This document shows positions 43,389 through 52,129 of a DNA stretch of 64,000 nucleotides, piece by piece. Source of the DNA: Bacillota bacterium (GTDB lineage Bacteria; Bacillota; Sulfobacillia; Sulfobacillales; Sulfobacillaceae); contig JAPNUO010000001.1 in the NCBI GenBank assembly GCA_026627065.1, positions 372,001 through 436,000 on the forward strand, read 5' to 3'. Both the position numbers and the translations under genes were made by a program. The notes beneath the pieces are model-generated. The model was not told the origin of the DNA. It ran no database searches and saw only the letters and a list, made by a program, of their open reading frames with translations. The first letter of the stretch is position 1; every line of letters starts with the position of its first letter.

Positions 43389-44417
43389 TTATTGTTGTGC
43401 AGTGCCGCCCCGCGGCGGTACGGCGCCAGGAGCTTCGGCGCTGCCCGCTCTCCAAGCATCAAGCCCGAGATAAGCTACGCCGATGGCATTGTCCCGGCTC
43501 CAGTGCGGATCGGCGAACCAAATCCGATATCCCAAACGCTCCAAGCGCGACGACAGCACTCGCCGGATATGGGTGTTCGCGGCCACCCCCCCCACCACCA
43601 GCACATCTTGAGGCGCGGCCGCCTTCTGAATCAGGGCAGACACGCTCCGCGCAATTGCATCGACCACCCCTTTGGCCACGCGAGAAGCGTCTCTTCCTTG
43701 CTCGATGGCGCGGCGGGCCGCCGTCTCCGGTCCCGAGAAGCTAATGCGCCAGAGACCATCGCGCCAACGCGGCGGACTCGACGGCAAAGGAAAGGGCGCA
43801 TCACTCGTCTCAGCCAACGCGTCCAAGGCCGGCCCCGCCGGAAACGGCAACCCCAAGAGCACACCAATGCGGTCTACAAACTGGCCGGCATACAGGTCAT
43901 CGGTCGCTCCCAGGCGTTCGACGCGAAGTCTCGGCCCGTGAACAGTCACGGAAACAAGTTCCGTCGTTCCCCCAGAAAGATGGACGGCTAAAAACTGCGA
44001 CACGCTCGACGGCATGCGAGCGCCCACCATGCCCGCGCGAATGTGGCCCTCTTGATGGGTTGTGCGCCATACGGGAACGCCGCTCGCCGCGGCAATGCTC
44101 CGGGCCGCCAGCTCCCCCACCAGAAACGGCGGCAAGTACGAATCCGCCTGAGGACGCGGGGCCACCGAAACCGCGACGCCGCCAAACGGGCCCGACGGCC
44201 TTTCGTTCATGAGTTGCTCCAAAAGGCGGGGAAGGACTTTGGTATGCTGAAATAAGGCCTCGCTTGGCCTCAGCCCGCGGCTTCCCGCGGGCACGGCCAG
44301 AACTTCGCGCGCTTCCCGCAGTCTCCCGTCTTCAGTCACCCACGCCACCGACGTCGTATAGGCGCTGGTATCGATGCCTACCACCCAGGTGGCTTTACCG
44401 TGGTTGATCGCGATCAC
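43389..44417 (-). CDS. TsaD/Kae1-like paralogue (peptidase M22 family)
   Basis: A 342-residue ASKHA-fold protein. It keeps the metal ligands as THQEGHIRAGM, the SGGTTELVSV nucleotide motif and VVGGVAANTHIRR, but its N-terminus reads VVGIDTSAYTTSVAWV where canonical TsaD reads GIETSCDETAxA. Firmicutes often carry such a second copy beside nusB; whether it works in tRNA t6A synthesis is unclear. The GTG 44417 start overlaps nusB by 23 bases. It replaces nothing known in the Bacillus order, being inserted between nusB and folD. Confidence 0.78.
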   Translation of the reverse strand: MIAINHGKATWVVGIDTSAYTTSVAWVTEDGRLREAREVLAVPAGSRGLRPSEALFQHTKVLPRLLEQLMNERPSGPFGGVAVSVAPRPQADSYLPPFLVGELAARSIAAASGVPVWRTTHQEGHIRAGMVGARMPSSVSQFLAVHLSGGTTELVSVTVHGPRLRVERLGATDDLYAGQFVDRIGVLLGLPFPAGPALDALAETSDAPFPLPSSPPRWRDGLWRISFSGPETAARRAIEQGRDASRVAKGVVDAIARSVSALIQKAAAPQDVLVVGGVAANTHIRRVLSSRLERLGYRIWFADPHWSRDNAIGVAYLGLDAWRAGSAEAPGAVPPRGGTAQQ

Positions 44418-44817
44418 CGTCCGGCCTGAGTTTTTGTGCAATGGTACCCAAGACGCCGTTGACGAACCGCTTGGCCTCATCCGTGCTATAGTCTTGGGCG
44501 AGTTCCAACGCTTCGTCAATAATCACCGAAATCGGCAAGTTGGGTTCGCACATCATTTCATAACACGCCAGGCGCAGAATGTTCCGATCGATGGGTGGCA
44601 TACGCTCCAGTCGCCATCCGCGCGCGACTCCACGAATCCATTGATCAATGGCGGGTTGTTCTGCGAGCGTGCCCTCCACCAGCATGCGCGCATACTTGCC
44701 ATCTTCCGGGGACGCTCCTTTCAGAGTGCGGTCCAGCACATCTTGAACCGAGGTTGACGCCAGGTCGTGTTCAAACAGGACCCGTAGTGCTAATTCGCGA
44801 GCATGGTGACGTGCCAC
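44395..44817 (-). CDS. nusB: Transcription antitermination factor NusB
   Basis: A 140-residue helical RNA-binding protein. RELALRVLFEHDLAS, IRGVARGWRLERMPPIDRNI and LELAQDYSTDEAKRFVNGVL are strong NusB matches. With NusE it binds boxA in rRNA leaders. GTG 44817 is used, with GGAGGGAGGT upstream; a nearby ATG is in another frame. Confidence 0.95.
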   Translation of the reverse strand: MARHHARELALRVLFEHDLASTSVQDVLDRTLKGASPEDGKYARMLVEGTLAEQPAIDQWIRGVARGWRLERMPPIDRNILRLACYEMMCEPNLPISVIIDEALELAQDYSTDEAKRFVNGVLGTIAQKLRPDGDRDQPR

Positions 44818-44840
44818 ATCACACCTCCCTCCTGAGGCGA

Positions 44841-45227
44841 CTAGGAACTCGGGTCGCCCTCCGCATGGGGCATGGCCACCCCCTGGATGTGGATGTCGAC
44901 CGCCTTGACCGTCAGGCCGGTAATGTCCTCCACACGGCGCTTAACGGATTCTTGGACCTTTTGGGCCACCTCGGGAATGCGTACCCCGTATTCGACAACG
45001 AGGTACAAAGAGAATTCCACCTCCCGATCGCGCACCTCCACTCGCACCGGACGGTGGCCCACCCGGCGCGCCCAAACCTCGCTGCGAGAGCGCAGTCCCT
45101 CGCCGAGGGCGAAATCCGACACTCCTTGCACCTCGCGAGCTGCCAAGAGCGCCATGTCTCCCAACACATCATGCGCTATCTGCACCGTCGGCACTGCCGG
45201 TTCTGCGCCCGGTAGCCTCTCCGCCAT
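44841..45227 (-). CDS. Asp23/Gls24 family protein (YqhY-like)
   Basis: A 128-residue protein; VLGDMALLAAREVQGVSDF, VRVEVRDREVEFSLYLVVEYG and IPEVAQKVQESVKRRVEDITG follow the Asp23 pattern of alternating strand and amphipathic helix. In Bacillus YqhY lies between accC and nusB, as here, and affects acetyl-CoA carboxylase activity. ATG 45227 is preceded by AAGGAGGT. Confidence 0.93.
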   Translation of the reverse strand: MAERLPGAEPAVPTVQIAHDVLGDMALLAAREVQGVSDFALGEGLRSRSEVWARRVGHRPVRVEVRDREVEFSLYLVVEYGVRIPEVAQKVQESVKRRVEDITGLTVKAVDIHIQGVAMPHAEGDPSS

Positions 45228-45252
45228 CCAGCATACCTCCTTGCTTCCGACG

Positions 45253-46605
45253 TCATGCTCCTTTAAAGCGCTCGGCCAGGAAATTGATGTGAATGCGGCC
45301 GGCCTGAAACTCCGGATCGTCCATGAGCGCCCGATGCATCCCAATCGTCGTTTTGACGCCTTCCACTTCAAATTCCGTCAAAGCCCGGCGCATCCGCTGA
45401 ATGGCCTCCCGCCGATCGCGGCCCCACGTGACCACCTTGGCCAAAAGCGAATCGTAGAAGGGCTGAACGGTATAGCCCGCTTCTGCGGCAGCGTCAACGC
45501 GTACCCAGGGTCCGGCAGGTTCGCGCCACTTGGTCACCTGGCCCGGACTGGGCCGAAATTGCATGTCAGGATCTTCGGCGTTAATTCGGCATTCTAGGCT
45601 CCACCCGTTCAATCGCACGTCTTCTTGGCGAACGCTTAAAGGTTCTCCGGCGGCGATGAGAATTTGTTCTTTGACAATATCCACGCCGGTCACCAGTTCC
45701 GTGCACGGATGCTCAACCTGAACGCGCGTGTTCATCTCCATAAAGTAGAAGTCCCCATTTTGGTCCAGCAAAAATTCCAGCGTGCCCGCGCTGCGGTACC
45801 CGACCGCCTGAGCGGCCCGCACGGCCGCTTGACTCATGCGCTCCCGAAGATCAGGAGTCATCGCCACCGAGGGCGCTTCTTCCAACACCTTTTGGCGGCG
45901 CCGCTGCAGCGAGCTTTCCCGCTCCCCAAGCGTCACCACCCGCCCTTCGGCATCGGCCAGCACTTGAATCTCAATATGCCGCGGATTGCTCAGGTACTTT
46001 TCCAGGTAGACGTCGCCCTGCCCAAACGCTGACTGCGCTTCCCGACTCGCGCGCTCGAGAGCATCCGCCAATCCCTCCGGCGTTTCCACAATGCGAATTC
46101 CTCGGCCGCCGCCGCCAAACGACGCCTTGACCAAAATGGGATAGCCGATTTCTTCCGCCACTCGCTGGGCTTCAGCCAAGTCGGTCACGGTCCCCTCGGT
46201 CCCCGGCACCACGGGAACGCCAGCCGCTGCCATCAGGCGGCGCGCCTCGGCCTTAATCCCCATTTTCTGGATCGCCTCGGGAGACGGGCCGATAAACACC
46301 AGTCCCCAGGTCTCGCAGACCCGCGCGAAATGGTCGTTTTCCGACAAGAATCCGTATCCTGGGTGGATCGCCTCCGCCCCGGTATGCACAGCTGCGTTGA
46401 TAATGTTGGGGATGTGCAGGTAACTCAACGCCGACTGCGCCGGCCCGATAAAAAACGCCTCGTCGGCATATTGCACGTGCGGCGCATCCTTGTCGACCTC
46501 GGAATAGACCGCCACCGTTTTGATGCCGAGATCGCGCGCCGCCCGCATCACGCGAATCGCAATTTCACCGCGATTGGCCACCAAAATTTTGTTGAACAGA
46601 GGCAC
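45253..46605 (-). CDS. accC: Biotin carboxylase subunit of acetyl-CoA carboxylase
   Basis: An ATP-grasp enzyme (450 residues) that carboxylates biotin on AccB, the committed step of fatty-acid synthesis. Motifs: KILVANRGEIAIRVMRAAR, HPGYGFLSEN, KASFGGGGRGIRI, FYFMEMNTRVQVEHPCTE. GTG 46605 is chosen because GAAGGGAGAG precedes it and the protein then begins MPLFNKILVA. The partner accB, usually directly upstream, is absent; a promoter-like site lies at 46627-46655. Confidence 0.95.
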   Translation of the reverse strand: MPLFNKILVANRGEIAIRVMRAARDLGIKTVAVYSEVDKDAPHVQYADEAFFIGPAQSALSYLHIPNIINAAVHTGAEAIHPGYGFLSENDHFARVCETWGLVFIGPSPEAIQKMGIKAEARRLMAAAGVPVVPGTEGTVTDLAEAQRVAEEIGYPILVKASFGGGGRGIRIVETPEGLADALERASREAQSAFGQGDVYLEKYLSNPRHIEIQVLADAEGRVVTLGERESSLQRRRQKVLEEAPSVAMTPDLRERMSQAAVRAAQAVGYRSAGTLEFLLDQNGDFYFMEMNTRVQVEHPCTELVTGVDIVKEQILIAAGEPLSVRQEDVRLNGWSLECRINAEDPDMQFRPSPGQVTKWREPAGPWVRVDAAAEAGYTVQPFYDSLLAKVVTWGRDRREAIQRMRRALTEFEVEGVKTTIGMHRALMDDPEFQAGRIHINFLAERFKGA

Positions 46606-46626
46606 CTCTCCCTTCTCCCCATGATA

Positions 46627-46655
46627 AATAGACCATAAGCCAGGCATGATGTCTA
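46627..46655 (-). promoter_or_regulatory. Promoter of accC
   Basis: On the minus strand TAGACA (46655-46650), 17 bases, TCTATT (46632-46627), giving a start about 15 bases ahead of the GTG. This suggests that the acc block is transcribed separately from spoIIIA. Confidence 0.45.
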
Positions 46656-47183
46656 GGGGACGGCAGGGTGCTCGCTATGCGCACCGCCCGGCGTGGCCGG
46701 CGCTCAGTCTTGCTCCGCTCGCGCGGTCCACTGTCCCACTTCTCGAAAGCGAGGCCTTGTCTGGCCAGGCCGTCAGCCGTACCCGTCCTAAGCCACGGAC
46801 CGTCTGTCCGACACCCCGCCTGCGCTCCCCCCGCAAGCGCGGTCCTGGGCGGGGCATGCCGGCAAAAGAGTGGACCACAGGTCATTCATCGTGCCATCCG
46901 CCGCCGGACCGTCGTCGTGCACAAGCCTTCGACCAGGCAGCCCAGCCGCGCCTCGCTGCCCTTCCGCCCCGGCAGCCTTTGTAGGAACGGCGCCGCCGTC
47001 CTCTTCCCGACGCAGAGTGCTGGACGGCGGCGCAGTCTCGGTGCCGCCGCCAGCCCCGTGCGCCGCCATGGCTCGCCCAGCCCGGCCTGCATAGCCGCTT
47101 TGTCGCCGATGATGTCGACGGGGCAACGCCAAGATATCCTCTGGTTTAGGACGGCCACTCGCGCGCTGGCGGTCTTGAGCATC
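46656..47183. other. Gene-less interval where accB would be expected
   Basis: A 528-base stretch between spoIIIAH and accC with several overlapping open frames but no ribosome site, recognised domain or biotin attachment motif (AMKM). It is GC-rich and may be decayed DNA. I see no terminator with a T-run behind spoIIIAH. Confidence 0.55.
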
Positions 47184-47690
47184 TTAGGACTTCGGCAGGA
47201 TGACCACATCCTGCGGCGGCAATCCGGTGACTGAAGTGGCGGTGTTGGCAATCTGGGCCACCTCGTGGGTGCTAAGTTTGTTGGCGCCCACCAAAATGAC
47301 CACTTGGTTGGCGGTCACCGTCGCGGCAGACAGCGGAAATCCGCGGCCTGCCAACAAGCCTTCAATGCGCGTTTCCGCTTTGAGTTCTTGGGTGTCCTCA
47401 ACCACCGTCCGCGCCGCCTCGTCGCGCGCGGCCTTAGAAATGCCGGGATTTTTGGTGAGGGCCTCCAAGGTTGCAATTTCCTTCGACATCAGCTGATCGC
47501 GGCGCATGCGAAAGTTCACAAAATAATTTTCCAGCTGGACAAGTTGACGTTGGGCCCGGGTGCGCGCACTAACGCGGCTGACCGTGGCCACGCTGGCCTC
47601 CGGACTGGTCCGATGGTAGACAACGTAGCCAAGCAGCACCGCGAGCACCGTGACAAATGCAGCAAATCGAATGATTTGGGGTTTTTGCAT
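47184..47690 (-). CDS. spoIIIAH: Stage III sporulation protein AH
   Basis: A 168-residue protein with one N-terminal membrane helix (FAAFVTVLAVLLGYVVY) and a secreted domain, residues 85-165, with the YscJ/FliF-like ring-building fold (NQVVILVGANKLSTHEVAQI). It interacts with forespore SpoIIQ to form the channel between mother cell and forespore. ATG 47690 follows AAGGAGG. The linker (residues 30-85) is helical and charged. Confidence 0.93.
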   Translation of the reverse strand: MQKPQIIRFAAFVTVLAVLLGYVVYHRTSPEASVATVSRVSARTRAQRQLVQLENYFVNFRMRRDQLMSKEIATLEALTKNPGISKAARDEAARTVVEDTQELKAETRIEGLLAGRGFPLSAATVTANQVVILVGANKLSTHEVAQIANTATSVTGLPPQDVVILPKS

Positions 47691-47737
47691 CACGTTTCCT
47701 CCTTTGCCTTCCTTTTCCTCCCGCGTACGGCCGCCCC

Positions 47738-48253
47738 TTAGTTTGGCAGCACCAACACTTGATATGGCTGCACCTGCAGCAAGGTTTGCACCGCCTGCGA
47801 CAACTCGGCCCGGATGAAGGGGCGCACGGCAGACGGCGTCACCACCACCACACCACCCACGGAGGGCCCAATTTGATCAAAGGGCACGACCGTTTGACCG
47901 TTATTTGTGGACACCACCACCGGCTCCGTGCCGGTGCCCCCACCCGAGCTATCCACATACTGAGACTGAATGCTTCGCGTCAACGTAATAGCCACAGACA
48001 CCTGACTGACGCCAGGGATTTTTTGCAAAATGTGAGCCACTTGCTGTGCGATCTCTTGTTCTTGCCTCTCCAGAGGCGTCGAAGGAGCTGGCGCGGCGGC
48101 AGGCTTCGCCGCCGGCGGGGATGGGCGCGGAATGCCAAAACTTCCGAACGCTAACAGCAGTACGCCCGCCAATCCGACCACCACCAAGCGCACCAGGGTT
48201 CTCTGATCTTGGCTGACAAATTTCTTCCACCATTCGTGGAAATTGCCCGGCAT
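47738..48253 (-). CDS. spoIIIAG: Stage III sporulation protein AG
   Basis: A 171-residue single-pass membrane protein: helix LVRLVVVGLAGVLLLAFGSF, a Pro/Ala linker, then a ring-forming domain (PGVSQVSVAITLTRSIQSQY, and GGVVVVTPSAVRPFIRAELS). SpoIIIAG builds a large ring in the mother-cell membrane. ATG 48253 is chosen for the GTGGAGGTG site. Confidence 0.93.
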   Translation of the reverse strand: MPGNFHEWWKKFVSQDQRTLVRLVVVGLAGVLLLAFGSFGIPRPSPPAAKPAAAPAPSTPLERQEQEIAQQVAHILQKIPGVSQVSVAITLTRSIQSQYVDSSGGGTGTEPVVVSTNNGQTVVPFDQIGPSVGGVVVVTPSAVRPFIRAELSQAVQTLLQVQPYQVLVLPN

Positions 48254-48273
48254 CCGTTGCACCTCCACATGGG

Positions 48274-48735
48274 TTACGCGTGCGAGGAGATCACCACAAT
48301 CGTCAGGGGGGGCGACCGCCCCATCGTGACCGTTAAAGCGGCCTGAATGTATTTCTTTAACTGACTTCGAGACACCGCGCCGGACGTGGTCACCACGGCA
48401 GCGACCATTCCGTTGTCCGCGGAAGTCAATTGACAGCGGATCACATGCGGCATGCTCATCACAATCGCTGCGGCTTGATGCAGTTCTTCACTTTGGATGA
48501 CGGTTTCAAATCCGCTGGCGGTGTTGGTATAGACCGTGACAGCCGGGGGACGGAAGGCGGCGTCTAAGCTATGGAGCCAGCGCCAAAGCGGCAGCATCAT
48601 CACTGCCAAGATCGTCAGCCCCACCACGAATCCGCCATACCGCTTAAGATCCCCCTTAGGCAGAGCAAAATCCACCAAATTGCCTAGCATGACCACCACA
48701 ATCAGGACTTTGAGCCAATCCCCGAAGGTGCTCAT
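48274..48735 (-). CDS. spoIIIAF: Stage III sporulation protein AF
   Basis: A 153-residue protein with two N-terminal helices (WLKVLIVVVMLGNLVDFALP and GGFVVGLTILAVMMLPLWRW) and a ring-building C-terminal domain. ATG 48735 overlaps the spoIIIAE stop by one base (TAATG). An upstream open frame through spoIIIAE is a shadow. Confidence 0.93.
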   Translation of the reverse strand: MSTFGDWLKVLIVVVMLGNLVDFALPKGDLKRYGGFVVGLTILAVMMLPLWRWLHSLDAAFRPPAVTVYTNTASGFETVIQSEELHQAAAIVMSMPHVIRCQLTSADNGMVAAVVTTSGAVSRSQLKKYIQAALTVTMGRSPPLTIVVISSHA

Positions 48736-49904
48736 TACAGCTGCACTCCGTTGGTCGTCCCCACCATGACCGTCACCACAAGGAAGAACATCAGGGCCAC
48801 CGCCCCTGCCACAGCAATAAGCCAGCCCAACGCGCTCGCCATCAGGTTCAAGGCGTCTCCCACGCTGGGCACCCCCAACGGCTCGGATGCTGCCGCGCCA
48901 ATTCGATACAGCAGCATCATGGCAAACAGCTTGATGAGGGGAAACGTGACCAACAAAGCAATGCCCAAGGCGCCATATACCGACACCGCGTTTTTGAGCA
49001 AGAGTGACGATCCTAAGACGGCTTCCATGGCGTCGGAAAACATCTTGCCAATGACCGGCACGAACGTATTGGCCAAAAATTTCCCAGTTCTCAACGCCAC
49101 CCCATCGGCCACGGAGCCGGCTGCGCCTTCTACCGCCATGACTCCCAAAAACAGCGTCATTAATCCCCCCAGAAGGGTCAACCCTACCTGCCGAAACAAG
49201 CCCGCTAACGTTTTCAGGGAGAATTTCGGGAGCCACACGCCGACTAATTCCACCAGGGTGGCCATCAGGACTAGCGGCAAAACCCAGCGCTTGGTCAATA
49301 CGGCCACCAAATTGGTGACCAAAATCATGAGGGGGTGGAAAATGCCTGCAGAAGCCACTGCTCCGCTCCCGGCCACCAAAACCATCAGCAGGGGAATCAG
49401 GGATTCCATAAAGTGCACCAAGTTCCCCACAATGGTTTCCACCAGGCTCACCGCTAACTGGAAGGAATGCAGCGCCACCAGAATCAGGGCGGAAACCACG
49501 ACGATTTCGGCGATGCCCGCGAGGCTCCGATCCTGGCCGTCAAACGCATCCGCCAACCGGGATAGCAGCGCAGCCAAGACTGTCAGAAGAAAGATGATGC
49601 CCAGAACCCGTGCCTCTACAAGCAAATCGCCCACAATGGTACGCTCAATTTGTCCGAACAGCACCGCCGGGTTAAAGGGAAGCTGATGGTTCATGATGCG
49701 TGAGACAATCTCGCGGATGGTGGGCAGCGATGCCGTTCCCGTCGGCTGCATCATGCGGGTCATTTCGTTTTCCAGCGTTGCCGTGTTAAGGGACTGAAGC
49801 TGGCGGTTGACCAGGCCAGCAACGCTGGACGCATAGGCAAAAGGTCCCGCTGACATTACGAGAAGCAAGGATATCGCGCTCACGGCTCCCCATCGTTTGA
49901 ACAT
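48735..49904 (-). CDS. spoIIIAE: Stage III sporulation protein AE
   Basis: A 389-residue polytopic membrane protein with an N-terminal signal-like segment (SAISLLLVMSAGPFAYA) and about eight helices. Family stretches are GVWLPKFSLKTLAGLFRQVG and GKFLANTFVPVIGKMFSDAM. It is part of the membrane base of the SpoIIIA complex. GAGAAGGGAGA precedes ATG 49904. Confidence 0.95.
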   Translation of the reverse strand: MFKRWGAVSAISLLLVMSAGPFAYASSVAGLVNRQLQSLNTATLENEMTRMMQPTGTASLPTIREIVSRIMNHQLPFNPAVLFGQIERTIVGDLLVEARVLGIIFLLTVLAALLSRLADAFDGQDRSLAGIAEIVVVSALILVALHSFQLAVSLVETIVGNLVHFMESLIPLLMVLVAGSGAVASAGIFHPLMILVTNLVAVLTKRWVLPLVLMATLVELVGVWLPKFSLKTLAGLFRQVGLTLLGGLMTLFLGVMAVEGAAGSVADGVALRTGKFLANTFVPVIGKMFSDAMEAVLGSSLLLKNAVSVYGALGIALLVTFPLIKLFAMMLLYRIGAAASEPLGVPSVGDALNLMASALGWLIAVAGAVALMFFLVVTVMVGTTNGVQL

Positions 49905-49918
49905 GCCCGTCTCCCTTC

Positions 49919-50311
49919 TCAGGAGGGAATCATTTTGAGCACGGTTTCGGTAATACTGGCAATCAGCGGAATCGCTAAAAGGAGAATGACCACCTTTCCC
50001 GCCAGTTCAACCCGCGCTCCCATATGCGTCTCGCCGGAATCCGCGGCCAACTGACCCATGAACACCGTGACATAGGCGATGCCGACCACTTTCAGCAATA
50101 AAGCCAGGTAGGCCGCAGGAATCTCAGCGAGTTCGGACAAGTGCACCAAATCGGCGACCACGCGCCCAACATCAGGGACGATCATCAACAAGATGGCTGC
50201 CGCCAGCGCGACCCGCAAGACGAGGGTCAATGCGCGATTTTCCTCGCGGAGAACCATTAAGACCACCAATCCCACAAGTCCTAGGCCCACGACGCGCATC
50301 AAACCTAACAT
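49919..50311 (-). CDS. spoIIIAD: Stage III sporulation protein AD
   Basis: A 130-residue protein with four hydrophobic helices; YLALLLKVVGIAYVTVFMGQ and ADSGETHMGARVELAGKVVI are hallmarks. Similar to FliQ-like export components together with SpoIIIAC. Lies between spoIIIAC and spoIIIAE. Confidence 0.94.
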   Translation of the reverse strand: MLGLMRVVGLGLVGLVVLMVLREENRALTLVLRVALAAAILLMIVPDVGRVVADLVHLSELAEIPAAYLALLLKVVGIAYVTVFMGQLAADSGETHMGARVELAGKVVILLLAIPLIASITETVLKMIPS

Positions 50312-50321
50312 GGCGCCCTCC

Positions 50322-50519
50322 CTAGAGGTTGAACATGGTTTTGACGGATTGAAACAGCTGGGCCACTTCGCCGAGAACCATCAAGAAGCCAATGGCTAGC
50401 CCTGCTAAGGCCACCAGCTGACCCCATTCCTTGCGCTCAAGCCTCTCGAGCACGCTGTAAGCGACGGTCACCAAAATTCCGATGCCCGCCAGCTTAAAGA
50501 TGAGGTCGACGCCCGCCAT
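50322..50519 (-). CDS. spoIIIAC: Stage III sporulation protein AC
   Basis: A 65-residue protein with two helices: VDLIFKLAGIGILVTVAYSV and LVALAGLAIGFLMVLGEVAQ, typical of SpoIIIAC. The start is ATG 50519 after AAGGAGTGAGG; a longer open frame upstream overlaps spoIIIAB and is rejected. Confidence 0.94.
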   Translation of the reverse strand: MAGVDLIFKLAGIGILVTVAYSVLERLERKEWGQLVALAGLAIGFLMVLGEVAQLFQSVKTMFNL

Positions 50520-50533
50520 AGCCTCACTCCTTG

Positions 50534-51049
50534 TCACAACAGCACAATGGCCAGCATAATCCCGGCCGCCGTCAATAACGCCGGGCCCAGACGCCCTTCG
50601 TGCTGACGTTGCCACCGCGCCTCTGCAATCAACCGCTCCAACTCCCGCTCGGCCGCCTGCAGCTGCTCGCGCTGGTGCGAGACATCCGACCGCCCCAGCG
50701 TGCGCCCTAACTCGTCGAGCACTGCCCGGTCGTCCTCCCAAAGTTGGGGGATGTTATCCAGAAACCGCCGCCACACTGAAAGAAAATCCTCATCGCGCGC
50801 GTTCAGTTCTTGAACAAACCGGGTAACCGCAGCGCCCACCCGGGGCGACCCCCGCGCTACTTCGCCAAAGGCTTCTCGCAAGGGCATTCGTTTCCATTCA
50901 ATGAGCGTTGCCAAGCGGCGTAGCAACCGCAACCATTCTTCAAGAGTCGCCACCCGTTCTGCATAAGGCCGGGCGCTAAGGCGACCCAATCCGGCGGTCG
51001 ACGCGACGACCAGCGCGCTCCCCGCCAACTTCATCCAAAGGCTCATCAC
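50534..51049 (-). CDS. spoIIIAB: Stage III sporulation protein AB
   Basis: A 171-residue protein with an N-terminal membrane segment, a cytoplasmic helical domain similar to type II secretion GspF (LRRLATLIEWKRMPLREAFG) and a C-terminal helix (LGPALLTAAGIMLAIVLL). Probably contacts the SpoIIIAA ATPase. Overlaps spoIIIAA by four bases. Confidence 0.94.
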   Translation of the reverse strand: MMSLWMKLAGSALVVASTAGLGRLSARPYAERVATLEEWLRLLRRLATLIEWKRMPLREAFGEVARGSPRVGAAVTRFVQELNARDEDFLSVWRRFLDNIPQLWEDDRAVLDELGRTLGRSDVSHQREQLQAAERELERLIAEARWQRQHEGRLGPALLTAAGIMLAIVLL

Positions 51050-51951
51050 CTACCGTCGCTCCACCACAAGATCTGCTGCAGGGTGCCAGGACGGGGATCG
51101 GCAGATAAAAAGACCACGGCGTCAAATCCGCCAGCCTCCCATAGCCCGATAAAGTCCTTGCGATACCTTAATTCGTCCAGAGACCGGGCGTGCACCGTGG
51201 CAATGACGCGCACCCCGGAATAGCGCGCTTGCCAGACCGCCGCGTAGTCTTGCATCGCTCCCAGCTCATCAACCGCAATCACTTCGGGCCCTAGCGTCCG
51301 CAACGCCACCTGAATGCCTTCGGGTTTCGGCCACCCGTCGAGGACATCGGTGTGGTACCCGAGGTCAAAGCCGAAGCCGGAGTGGCCGGTCCCCCCGAAT
51401 CCGGCCAGCTCCGACCGCTCGTCGACAACAACGATGCGCCATCCACCGTCGCCCAACACGCGTACCAGGTCTCGAAGCAACGTGGTCTTTCCACCTCGCG
51501 GCGGCGACGCAATCAGGTAGGAACCCAGCGGCCGCTCGTTTGCCGTCAGGCGTTGGTACAGCGCTTCTCCTGGGCCTTTAACCGCACGCGCCACCCGAAG
51601 ATTCAGGCTCGTGATTTGGCGCACGGTGGCCACACGCCCTCCATCACTGACGGCACGGCCCGCAATGCCCACTCGGTGTCCTCCAGGCAGCGTCAGGTAT
51701 CCTTGACACAGCTCTTCGACGCGCGCGTAGACGGAATGATCCGTCAACACACCGACGATGCGATCCAGTTCTGCCGAGGACACCGTTTCAGGCAACGACG
51801 CATGACGAAGCGGCTGATTCCACCCTGCCCCATAGAGATGCGCGGGACGACCAATGCGAAAACGAATTTCCTCCAGGGTGGTGAAGCGAGTCCGGGCAAC
51901 CTCATCCACAGCTAACCGCCACGGATTCGGCAGGTATGACCACGGATCCAT
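51046..51951 (-). CDS. spoIIIAA: Stage III sporulation protein AA (ATPase)
   Basis: A secretion-type ATPase of 301 residues. Walker A is SPPRGGKTTLLRD, Walker B is VIAVDELG, and GYLTLPGGHRVGIAGRAV is a family stretch. It powers the SpoIIIA-SpoIIQ apparatus that feeds the forespore after engulfment. ATG 51951 has AGGAGGT upstream. About 45 bases before the start a minus-strand CATAGATA resembles the -10 of sigma-E promoters, but no clear -35 is visible. The DNA upstream is decayed insertion sequence. Confidence 0.95.
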   Translation of the reverse strand: MDPWSYLPNPWRLAVDEVARTRFTTLEEIRFRIGRPAHLYGAGWNQPLRHASLPETVSSAELDRIVGVLTDHSVYARVEELCQGYLTLPGGHRVGIAGRAVSDGGRVATVRQITSLNLRVARAVKGPGEALYQRLTANERPLGSYLIASPPRGGKTTLLRDLVRVLGDGGWRIVVVDERSELAGFGGTGHSGFGFDLGYHTDVLDGWPKPEGIQVALRTLGPEVIAVDELGAMQDYAAVWQARYSGVRVIATVHARSLDELRYRKDFIGLWEAGGFDAVVFLSADPRPGTLQQILWWSDGR

Positions 51952-52129
51952 CTTGCACCTCCTGACCCCGGGACCTCGTCCCAGTTGCTTAATATCTATG
52001 GGACAGGTCACCGCCTTAGACCGCGAGTGGGCGAAAATTTGCGCCTCCCGGCATCAGCCGCAAAGGCGCAAAACGCTCAAAACGCCTAATTCCCCGTCAG
52101 GCCACGTCGCTGACGTTCTCGAAGCCCGA

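Noticed and set aside
46668..47234. A 188-codon plus-strand open frame upstream of accC
   Set aside because: It overlaps spoIIIAH on the opposite strand, has no ribosome site and has shadow-like composition.
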